Positions 1 to 5,496 of a stretch of 7,906 bases of DNA are shown here, piece by piece. The stretch covers positions 1 through 7,906 of the forward strand of contig JAEZLB010000255.1 of NCBI GenBank assembly GCA_023435945.1, written 5' to 3'. The stretch comes from Pseudomonadota bacterium (GTDB lineage: Bacteria > Pseudomonadota > Gammaproteobacteria > Burkholderiales > Burkholderiaceae_D). The notes under the pieces are model-generated. The model saw nothing but the letters and a program-made list of their open reading frames with translations. It was not told the DNA's origin and did not search any database. Within the stretch, counting starts at the first letter, position 1. Each line of letters starts with the position of its first letter. Made by a program: the position numbers and the translations under genes.

Positions 1-135
1 GAGCATCATTTGCTGCGTGAAGGTGGAAGCATGACCCGGGTAGCGGAAAGAACGGGACTGGAACGCACCCACCTATATCGCAAGCTCAAGCAGCTGGGCG
101 TAGAACCCGCTAAACTGGTGAAGAAAGGCGGATGA
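1..135 (+). CDS. C-terminal end of a sigma-54-dependent response regulator (NtrC/NtrX-like), partial
   Basis: Only the last 44 codons are in the window; the gene starts upstream. The open frame from base 1 to the TGA at 133-135 encodes a Fis-type helix-turn-helix: a first helix around LLREGG, then MTRVAERTGLERTHLYRKLK, the recognition-helix pattern that closes NtrC-family activators, and a short basic tail (LVKKGG). In this family the domain binds enhancer-like sites while a preceding AAA+ domain, not visible here, drives sigma-54 RNA polymerase. The RTHLYRKLKQLGVE wording is most like NtrX, but receiver and AAA+ domains would be needed to choose between NtrX, PilR and other members. The stop overlaps the next gene's start (ATGA at 132-135), so the two are probably translationally coupled in one operon. 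Confidence 0.82.
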   Translation, partial: EHHLLREGGSMTRVAERTGLERTHLYRKLKQLGVEPAKLVKKGG

Positions 136-485
136 TTCGCTTAACGCTGGTTACGGGAAAGCAGACTGCATTGCGAGAGGCTGCGATTGCCGCGGACTTG
201 CAGCAGGACAGAAAAACAGCCCTGATTCTGGAGGGATTGCCGGCTGGTGCGGCATCATTGTTTCAAGAAGGGGAGCGCTTATGTCAGGTAAGAATTGCTC
301 CGGGATGTTTATGTTGTATCGGTAACCTGACTCTGCGCGTCACCCTGAATCGGATACTGCGTCAGAAGCCGGAAGAGATTTACATCAGTCTGGCTGATGA
401 TGCGCATATCGAGCAGCTGAAGCATTTTTTGCGCAGTCCACCCTATGACGAATTGCTGCGCTTGACGGAAACTTTATCGACTTGA
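132..485 (+). CDS. Short orphan CobW-like protein with GCLCC motif and degenerate P-loop
   Basis: A 117-residue protein whose start overlaps the preceding regulator's stop by ATGA, with an AAAGGCGG ribosome-binding site just before it. Residues 58-62 are GCLCC, the CxCC metal-binding motif of the G3E (CobW/COG0523) GTPases, followed by a helix and a strand (around residues 66-86) that match the fold after CxCC. The N-terminus (LTLVTGKQT, residues 4-12) sits where the family has GxxGxGKT, but the glycines of the P-loop are missing. The chain ends where a full CobW of roughly 300 or more residues would continue with its other guanine-binding motifs and C-terminal domain. I recall similar short proteins annotated simply as 'GTPase' in Burkholderiales, so this looks like a conserved short family and not a fresh truncation. 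GTP hydrolysis is doubtful. Thiol-based metal binding (C59, C61, C62) is plausible. The substrate is unknown. Confidence 0.68.
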   Translation: MIRLTLVTGKQTALREAAIAADLQQDRKTALILEGLPAGAASLFQEGERLCQVRIAPGCLCCIGNLTLRVTLNRILRQKPEEIYISLADDAHIEQLKHFLRSPPYDELLRLTETLST

Positions 486-509
486 GGAGAACTCCCCCTA
501 TAAAAAGAC

Positions 510-538
510 TTGAAAAGCCGTTACGTCAACGCCATGTT
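510..538 (+). promoter_or_regulatory. Weak candidate sigma-70 promoter for the DUF3567 gene
   Basis: TTGAAA at 510-515 is followed after 17 bases by CATGTT at 533-538, giving a good -35 but only three of six consensus bases in the -10. It would start a transcript about 30 bases before the coding region. The upstream gene pair ends at 485, so a separate promoter is reasonable, but read-through from that operon is equally possible. Confidence 0.28.
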
Positions 539-563
539 TAGGGTGTCATCAGGCTGTAAAGCC

Positions 564-570
564 AGAAGGA
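564..570 (+). promoter_or_regulatory. Ribosome-binding site that decides the DUF3567 start
   Basis: AGAAGGA directly abuts a GTG at 571, which is too close for initiation. It lies 6 bases before the ATG at 577. That spacing favours 577 over the in-frame GTG. A small hairpin (GGCT, loop GTAA, AGCC, about 552-563) sits just upstream of it. Confidence 0.6.
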
Positions 571-576
571 GTGTAT

Positions 577-834
577 ATGAACCTGATCTATAACAGCGAG
601 CAATACAGTGTCGTAGAATTCGGCGCAGATGAGCAACGCGAAGCTTTGCGCTTCGGTGGCTATGAAATCATGGACAAGTCGGGAAAACGGGAGATTTTCA
701 TTGGGGGACCCTTGGCGGAAGCTTTCCGCAAGAACGTGGAAGATTTAATTGCCAGTGAACCGACCGTGGAGGAAATCGATGATTTCCTCGGCAAGTACGA
801 TGCAATCATGAGTCAGCCGGTCATTCTCCATTAA
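577..834 (+). CDS. DUF3567 family protein
   Basis: An 85-residue protein beginning MNLIYNSEQYSVVEFG. It matches, as I recall it, the DUF3567 family of small betaproteobacterial proteins of about this length: an opening NxxYNS/VVxF segment, the central GGYEIMDKSGKREIFI (about residues 26-41), then GPLAEAFRKNVEDLI and a C-terminal PTVEEIDDFLGKYDAIM ending QPVILH. It is acidic, with no signal peptide, membrane segment or cysteine, so it should be cytosolic. No biochemical role is known to me. An alternative GTG start at 571 would add two residues but leaves no spacing from the Shine-Dalgarno sequence. The gene stands alone between an 85-90 bp upstream spacer and a probable downstream terminator. 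Confidence 0.86.
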   Translation: MNLIYNSEQYSVVEFGADEQREALRFGGYEIMDKSGKREIFIGGPLAEAFRKNVEDLIASEPTVEEIDDFLGKYDAIMSQPVILH

Positions 835-883
835 ATTTCTGCAAGCGCGCTGGTAGGGTGCCGCCGGCGCGGTTCATCATTCT

Positions 884-911
884 GCGAGTGTTGCTTGCTC
901 TCGCTCTTTTT
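884..911 (+). terminator. Candidate rho-independent terminator after the DUF3567 gene
   Basis: GCGAG (884-888) pairs with CTCGC (900-904) around an 11-base loop that can add two more pairs, and the downstream arm runs straight into TCTTTTT (905-911). It lies 50 bases after the stop at 834. The stem is short, so strength is uncertain. A second, GC-rich stem (846-853 with 864-871, one G-U pair) lies just before it but has no adjacent U-tract. Confidence 0.48.
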
Positions 912-1252
912 CCTTCCTCTGCTACCTTTCAGCATCCGGATCCCCGGCTCGTTCAACTGAGTTGCAAGATCGGTGTTCGGTTTTATTTGTTTTTCTAAAA
1001 CATGGAAAGACCGGACCACTTCAAGCGGTGTCTCATGATTCCTGTTTTTGCAACCTGCAGTGATGCACTAAAGCCCTCCGGTCCTGAGAGGGCGCGCGGC
1101 CTTGCCACATGAAAACCCTCTTTTGGGGAATTGCCCTGCCTGCCTGTTTCCTCGGTTTTGGTGATCATGCACCTGCCGGGCTAAGAAGTAGGCAAAAAAT
1201 CGGGGCTGAACCATGATAAGGTATTTGCCGTGATCAATTTTATGCAAAGACG
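912..1252. other. Gene-poor intergenic stretch upstream of yafJ
   Basis: About 340 bases without a convincing gene. Possible reading frames on both strands are short, lack good ribosome-binding sites and show no recognisable family. I see no tRNA, known riboswitch core, insertion-sequence end or direct-repeat array. The only small structures are a palindrome (CAACT-G-AGTTG, about 955-965) and a 4-bp stem (GGTG/CACC, about 1160-1173). The yafJ promoter must lie here, but no clear -35/-10 pair stands out. Confidence 0.5.
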
Positions 1253-2020
1253 ATGTGCCAGCTTCTCGGAATGAATTGCAATGTGCCTACTGATATCGTG
1301 TTCAGTTTTACAGGCTTTGCGACACGAGGCGGACGTACCGATACGCACAATGACGGATGGGGTATTGCATTTTTTGAGGGAGCGGGTGTCAGGCATTTCG
1401 TCGATCATCACGCTGCTATCGAATCGCCGGTTGCCGAGCTGATCAAGCGCTGGCCGATCAAGTCAAAGAATGTCATTGCGCATATTCGCAAAGCGACGCA
1501 AGGCCGCATAGCACTGGAGAACTGCCATCCCTTCGTGCGTGAATTGTGGGGGCGTTACTGGGTGTTTGCGCATAATGGCGATTTAAAGGATTTCATGCCT
1601 GAGCTCGATGGTCCGTATCGGCCGGTCGGGAACACCGATAGTGAACGGGCTTTCTGCTATATCCTGCAGCAACTGCGCCGCCGCTTCGGTGAGACATTGC
1701 CGGCGCTGCCCGAGTTGAGGGAGGCATTGCAGCAATTGACCCGTGATATCGCCAGCCACGGCGTGTTCAACATGATGCTTTCCGATGGCTCCGCGCTGTT
1801 TGCGTATTGCTCGACCAAGTTGCATTACATCGTGCGGCAATATCCGTTCGCCGAAGCCTGCCTGTCTGATGAAGACATGAGTGTCGATTTTTCCCAGGTC
1901 ACCACGCCCAATGACAGGGTCGCGGTGATTGTCACCGAGCCGCTTACCACCAACGAGGTCTGGACACCTTTCCGCGAAGGCGAACTGAAGGTTTTTGTCG
2001 AAGGGGCGCCAATAACCTGA
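1253..2020 (+). CDS. yafJ: YafJ-type class II glutamine amidotransferase
   Basis: A 255-residue protein of the stand-alone class II (Ntn-type) glutamine amidotransferase family, which includes YafJ and is related to EgtC and the GATase domains of GlmS and PurF. These enzymes use an N-terminal cysteine, exposed after methionine removal, to release ammonia from glutamine or cleave gamma-glutamyl amides. Cys2 follows the initiator Met directly, which fixes the start even though the Shine-Dalgarno sequence is poor. Family motifs appear in order: HNDGWGIAF (32-40), AHIRKAT (76-82), CHPF (91-94), FAHNGD (105-110) and GNTDSE (126-131). The length matches the family. No acceptor-substrate domain is attached, so the physiological substrate is unknown; YafJ itself is poorly characterised. 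It is apparently monocistronic and converges on the minus-strand ketosynthase gene with only 6 bases between stop codons. Confidence 0.92.
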   Translation: MCQLLGMNCNVPTDIVFSFTGFATRGGRTDTHNDGWGIAFFEGAGVRHFVDHHAAIESPVAELIKRWPIKSKNVIAHIRKATQGRIALENCHPFVRELWGRYWVFAHNGDLKDFMPELDGPYRPVGNTDSERAFCYILQQLRRRFGETLPALPELREALQQLTRDIASHGVFNMMLSDGSALFAYCSTKLHYIVRQYPFAEACLSDEDMSVDFSQVTTPNDRVAVIVTEPLTTNEVWTPFREGELKVFVEGAPIT

Positions 2021-2030
2021 GTTACCTCAG
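2017..2030. repeat. Small inverted repeat carrying both convergent stop codons
   Basis: CTGAG (2017-2021) and CTCAG (2026-2030) form a perfect 5-bp stem with loop TTAC. The left arm contains the yafJ TGA (2018-2020), and the right arm contains the reverse-strand TGA of the ketosynthase gene (2027-2029). No U-tract follows on either strand, so it is not a convincing bidirectional terminator. Confidence 0.5.
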
Positions 2031-3262
2031 CGTGTGTAGCGGGTAGCGATCAAAACCGCATTGGTTCCGCCAAAGGCGAATGAATTGCTCATCGCGGTGT
2101 GCAGGCATGTTTCGTGACGGGCCTGCAGCGGCACATAATCCAGGTCGCACTCGGGATCGGCCTGCTCCAGGTGCAGGGTGGGGAATAACGTTTGCGTATG
2201 CAGCGAGAGTACGGTGGTTATGAATTCCAGCGCTCCGGCAGCACCCAGCAAATGGCCATGCATGGACTTGGTCGAACTCACTGCCAGGCGATAAGCGTGT
2301 TCGCCGAATACCTGCTTGATCGCCGCCGTCTCCACCAGATCGTTGGCCACTGTGCCGGTACCGTGCGCATTGATGTAATCGATGGCGGAAGGAGGCAGTT
2401 GCGCTGACTCCAGGGCCACGGCCATGGTGCGAGCCTGCCCTTCCACGCTGGGGCGGGTGATGTGGCCGATGTCTGTCGACGTGCCGTAGCCGGTCATTTC
2501 CGCATAGATGGAAGCGCCGCGTGCCAGTGCGTGGTCCATGTCTTCCAGTACCAGCATTGCCGCACCTTCTCCCAGCACGAGGCCGCTGCGGTTACAGGAA
2601 AAAGGCTTGCAGGATGCAGCTGGATCATTCTTGTCTTCGGTTGCCAGCGTGCGCATTGCTTCCCAGGCTTTCATCGTGCCAAAGGTCAGGGGAGCTTCGC
2701 TGCCTCCGGTCAGCGCATAACGCAGCTCGCCTTTCCTGATGCGTAGCCAGGCCTCGCCTATGGCGACAGATGAAGAGGAGCAGGCAGTCGAGTAAGTGAA
2801 GTTGGGGCCGGTCAGGCCGTATTCCAGGCCTATCCATCCACCTGCCGCATTATTCATTGCCATCAGTACCGAAAACGGTTTGAGCCTGTCCGAGCGTTCG
2901 CCGTACACGGTCCAGTAACCGTCATCCGTACTCTGGGCGCCGCCTATGCCCGTGCCAAGGAAAACTCCGCATTGGTGCCGGCTTTCATCATCAAACTCCA
3001 GCCTTGCATTCGTGACAGCCTGCCGTGCCGCATGCAATGCGAACTGGCTGACCCTATCCAGCATGCGTAACTGTGGTGCATCGAATAAATCCGCGCCATC
3101 GAATTCCACTGGCGCAGCCAGCGGCGAAATCAGTCGTTCGAAATGCGCGCCGTTTATCCGGCGTATAGCTGCAACGCCTTGCGTCAGATTCTTCAGCAAG
3201 GCAGTCCGGTTATTTCCCAGGGGCGAGACCACGCCCATGCCGGTCACGACCACGCGTCTCAC
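2027..3262 (-). CDS. FabF-like beta-ketoacyl-ACP synthase of the type III PKS operon
   Basis: A 411-residue protein of the KAS I/II (FabB/FabF) thiolase-fold family, which condenses malonyl-ACP with an acyl thioester. It opens with RRVVVTGMGVVSPLG and has the family's usual length. Active-site residues are complete: nucleophile Cys161 in TACSSSS, His300 in NAHGTGT, Lys332 in STKS and His337 in HGHLLGAAG, with the C-terminal NSFAFGGTNA loop at 393-401. It is therefore a catalytically competent elongating ketosynthase, not a chain-length factor that has lost the Cys. The start is a GTG (3262-3260) overlapping the ACP stop as GTGA, so translation is coupled to the ACP; the Shine-Dalgarno sequence is weak. 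It is the last gene of the operon and may pair with the adjacent ACP. The specific chain it makes cannot be told from sequence. A housekeeping fabF is unlikely given the context. Confidence 0.93.
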   Translation of the reverse strand: MRRVVVTGMGVVSPLGNNRTALLKNLTQGVAAIRRINGAHFERLISPLAAPVEFDGADLFDAPQLRMLDRVSQFALHAARQAVTNARLEFDDESRHQCGVFLGTGIGGAQSTDDGYWTVYGERSDRLKPFSVLMAMNNAAGGWIGLEYGLTGPNFTYSTACSSSSVAIGEAWLRIRKGELRYALTGGSEAPLTFGTMKAWEAMRTLATEDKNDPAASCKPFSCNRSGLVLGEGAAMLVLEDMDHALARGASIYAEMTGYGTSTDIGHITRPSVEGQARTMAVALESAQLPPSAIDYINAHGTGTVANDLVETAAIKQVFGEHAYRLAVSSTKSMHGHLLGAAGALEFITTVLSLHTQTLFPTLHLEQADPECDLDYVPLQARHETCLHTAMSNSFAFGGTNAVLIATRYTR

Positions 3263-3525
3263 GGCATGCTGTCCGCAGTAGTTGGGGTGTTGCCTTGTTC
3301 GGCGATCAGGCGATCGATATAAAGCACGACATCGCCTACGGTTTGCAGAGGAATCGGCTCATTGGGCACCTTGATCTGAAACTCGTCTTCTATATTGAAG
3401 AACAATTCCATCACTCCCAGCGAATCGATTTCCAGGTCGTCCAGCCGTGCCGATGGCGTAACCTGTCCCGGCTGTAACGGATAGTGCTTGGTAAGCAGGA
3501 TCTGGAGCCTTTCCAGTGTAGTCAT
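3259..3525 (-). CDS. Acyl carrier protein
   Basis: An 88-residue acyl carrier protein. Ser35 in the DSLGVMEL motif (34-41) is the expected 4'-phosphopantetheine attachment site, preceded by LDDLEI and followed by the recognition-helix acidic run FNIEDEF typical of type II ACPs. The chain is slightly longer than housekeeping AcpP (about 78 residues) because of a polar tail after residue 76. The start is set by AAAGGA 5 bases upstream (3531-3536). It lies 42 bases downstream of the flavoprotein gene, the largest gap in the operon, and overlaps the ketosynthase start by GTGA. It most likely carries the acyl chain handled by that ketosynthase and possibly hands it to the type III PKS. A phosphopantetheinyl transferase encoded elsewhere is required. 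Confidence 0.94.
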   Translation of the reverse strand: MTTLERLQILLTKHYPLQPGQVTPSARLDDLEIDSLGVMELFFNIEDEFQIKVPNEPIPLQTVGDVVLYIDRLIAEQGNTPTTADSMP

Positions 3526-3567
3526 CGCATTCCTTTCGCAGCCAGTTTCAAAGAGCGGTATGTCAGA

Positions 3568-4788
3568 TCAGCCTGATGCCGGGCTAAGGCGATTGCCGGG
3601 TGGCGGTTTGCTGACTTTGCCACACCACCTTGCCGCATGGGTCAGCATTTCCGGCTGATAGTGCAGCAGGGGTAGCAAGGCTGAAGTCAGAGGAGGGTGC
3701 ATGGCCAGGTGGGCAAAGGCAGCAGACAAGCTCAGGCGGTTCGTGAAAAGGTATCGCCAGCGTAGCGCATAGTTCCGTCTGACCGTTCTTTGCTCATCCC
3801 GGCTCAGTGTCGTCTTCTCTTTCTCAAGCAGGTGGCTCGCAAGCAGCCAGGCGGACTGTATCGCCATGCTGATGCCTTCGCCGATAATGGGATGCGCTTC
3901 GCCGGCCGCATTGCCAATCACGAAGACATCTTGAGGGGCCTTATTCAGATGGCAGCCGGGTCTTATCGGCCCGGCTGCCAGCCAAGGAGAGCTACGTTCG
4001 GCGCCTTCCAGGACATCTCGCACGCCTTTGCAGCTTGTCTTTAGATAAGCCTCCATCGCCTCGCCAGCCGGACGCTGTGGCGCTTGCGCACGACAGGCAG
4101 CCAACCGGTCGCGCCGGATGCAGCAGGCGACGGTAGTCATTCCCGCATCGCTGACGACCATGCCCCCATAACCACCGGGAAAAGCCAGCACCGGTAGCAC
4201 CCCCGGTTCCAATCGACTTGAAGTGAACTGCGTTTTGAAGGCAAGCAGGTCCGAAGGACGATGTTCCTGTGAGTGAGGACGATGCCAGGAACCATGCGCT
4301 GCAATCAGCAGGGAAGCCTGAATCTCCTGTGTGGCGGTGGAGCCGGACGCGCGCAGGCGGCAAAGCCAGTTGCCAGCTTCGCCGGAAAAACTCTGCATGG
4401 TCCAGGGCTGGTACACGATGGCGCCAGACTTCTCGGCTTGCTGAAGCAGTAGCCAGTCCAGATGCTCCCTGCGCAGCGCCCGCCCCCAGGGCCGGGCCGT
4501 GTGCTCCAAAGGTGGCAGCGGGGCGCGAATATCGTGCTGACCGCTTATTACCGCAACTTGTTTTATGGAGGGGCCGGCCAGTGCATGAAATGTCAGGCCT
4601 AGGCCGAGATGGTCCAGTAACGGAAGGTTAGGGGCCGCAATGCATTCGCCGCAGACTTTCGTTCGAGGGAAATTCTCGCGTTCCACCAACATCACTTTCC
4701 AGCCTGCTCTTGCCAGCAATGTGGCCACTGTTGAGCCGGCTGGCCCGGCCCCGATGATGAGAGCATCGCAGGAGTTCGTCATTGTCAT
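3568..4788 (-). CDS. FAD-dependent oxidoreductase (PHBH / geranylgeranyl reductase-like)
   Basis: A 406-residue flavoprotein of the p-hydroxybenzoate hydroxylase / geranylgeranyl reductase group. The N-terminal Rossmann motif is IIGAGPAG (11-18) with Glu36 ending the second strand, then FPRTKVCGECI (40-50), LRREHLDWLLL (105-115), and the second FAD motif VIGNAAGEAHPIIGEGISMA (290-309), where the usual GD is GN. The C-terminal segment FAHLAMHPP...LTHAARWCGK resembles that of flavoproteins next to type III PKS genes. No WxWxIP halogenase motif is seen. The ATG at 4788 overlaps the methyltransferase stop (ATGA); another at 4782 has better spacing (9 versus 3 bases) from AGGA, so the protein may be 404 residues. 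The open frame extends to 4875, but those extra residues lie inside the methyltransferase gene and precede the normal family start. Probable role: hydroxylation or oxidation-reduction of the polyketide ring or chain. Confidence 0.87.
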   Translation of the reverse strand: MTMTNSCDALIIGAGPAGSTVATLLARAGWKVMLVERENFPRTKVCGECIAAPNLPLLDHLGLGLTFHALAGPSIKQVAVISGQHDIRAPLPPLEHTARPWGRALRREHLDWLLLQQAEKSGAIVYQPWTMQSFSGEAGNWLCRLRASGSTATQEIQASLLIAAHGSWHRPHSQEHRPSDLLAFKTQFTSSRLEPGVLPVLAFPGGYGGMVVSDAGMTTVACCIRRDRLAACRAQAPQRPAGEAMEAYLKTSCKGVRDVLEGAERSSPWLAAGPIRPGCHLNKAPQDVFVIGNAAGEAHPIIGEGISMAIQSAWLLASHLLEKEKTTLSRDEQRTVRRNYALRWRYLFTNRLSLSAAFAHLAMHPPLTSALLPLLHYQPEMLTHAARWCGKVSKPPPGNRLSPASG

Positions 4789-5486
4789 GAATCCTGTTTC
4801 AGAGCAAGAAAGCAGTGGCTGAACAGACCGGCGCTGTATTCTTTTACTTGCCACCCGGGATTGACCGATGACCATGCGGTGCTTAGCTCCTGATCGCGGA
4901 AGCCGGCATGTACACTGGTCACGGCATCTTCGCGCGTGACTTCGCTGGCACCTATCAGGAACACCAGGTGGCTGCTGATCAGGGAAAACCGTCCACGTTG
5001 AGGTTCACAGGCAAAAAACGCACGGCTGCACTGTGAAATACCCTTCAGCAATCCAGTCAATTGCTGATCGGTGAAATGATGGATGAACAGGTTGCTGTAG
5101 ATGAGGTCGTAGCGATCCTGTGCCGATTGCGCCAGCCAGTTATGTGCATCCATGGTGGCAACGCGCGGGCGCCAGCCGATCTTCTCGAAACCGGCCAGTG
5201 TCTGAGGTCCGACTGCATGCTGGCGGTCGACTAGGGTGACTTCTACGCCGGGCCAGACCGATGCCAGCGTATGAGCCGCTGACAGCATGAGCGTGCCATC
5301 GCCGGCTCCCAGTTCTGTTATGCGGTGCGGTGCCGGAATGGTGTTGCGCACTGCGCGAAGGAATATGCGGCGCGAATTCATGATGCTGTTGATGCGCCGC
5401 AGATCATTTCTGGCTTGCACGGCGAGCGGGTCGGTGGCAGCCATCAGATCCAGCCGTTCCGGGCAGAGGCGGCGCTGCAGGCTCAT
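4785..5486 (-). CDS. Class I SAM-dependent methyltransferase
   Basis: A 233-residue protein with a Rossmann-type SAM-binding core: motif I ITELGAGDGTLML (56-68), an acidic residue after the second strand in VTLVDR (Asp87), VATMDAHNW (109-117) for motif III and DLIYSNLFIHHF (127-138) for motif IV. A helical N-terminal segment, RLDLMAATDPLAVQARNDLRRINSIM in three adjoining pieces (11-36), resembles that of methyltransferases neighbouring bacterial type III PKS genes. There is no membrane segment. TGAGGAAG overlaps the upstream PKS stop and lies about 5-7 bases before the ATG, so the two genes are closely coupled. The likely substrate is the type III PKS product; O- versus C-methylation cannot be told from sequence. 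Confidence 0.88.
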   Translation of the reverse strand: MSLQRRLCPERLDLMAATDPLAVQARNDLRRINSIMNSRRIFLRAVRNTIPAPHRITELGAGDGTLMLSAAHTLASVWPGVEVTLVDRQHAVGPQTLAGFEKIGWRPRVATMDAHNWLAQSAQDRYDLIYSNLFIHHFTDQQLTGLLKGISQCSRAFFACEPQRGRFSLISSHLVFLIGASEVTREDAVTSVHAGFRDQELSTAWSSVNPGWQVKEYSAGLFSHCFLALKQDS

Positions 5487-5496
5487 CTGTTCTTCC

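Noticed and set aside
846..871. GC-rich 8-bp stem as the DUF3567 terminator
   Set aside because: One G-U pair, a 10-base loop and no U-tract right after it; the weaker stem at 884-904 with TCTTTTT fits better.
831..1019. 62-codon minus-strand reading frame
   Set aside because: It spans the probable terminator after the DUF3567 gene, has a low-complexity basic composition, no ribosome-binding site and no recognisable family.
1109..1216. 35-codon reading frame on the plus strand with a hydrophobic start (MKTLFWGIALPACFLGFG) that looks like a signal peptide
   Set aside because: No Shine-Dalgarno sequence before the ATG, no recognisable mature part after the hydrophobic stretch, and the size is within chance for this gap.
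1181..1411. 76-codon minus-strand frame across the yafJ start
   Set aside because: Overlaps the catalytic N-terminus of yafJ in the opposite direction and has no family features.
3568..4788. Flavin-dependent halogenase assignment
   Set aside because: The WxWxIP motif is not present and the C-terminal region matches hydroxylase / geranylgeranyl-reductase-like proteins.
4789..4875. N-terminal extension of the FAD oxidoreductase to an upstream start at 4875
   Set aside because: The 29 extra residues lie inside the methyltransferase gene, resemble no flavoprotein N-terminus, and the ATG at 4788 gives the normal family start just before the Rossmann strand.
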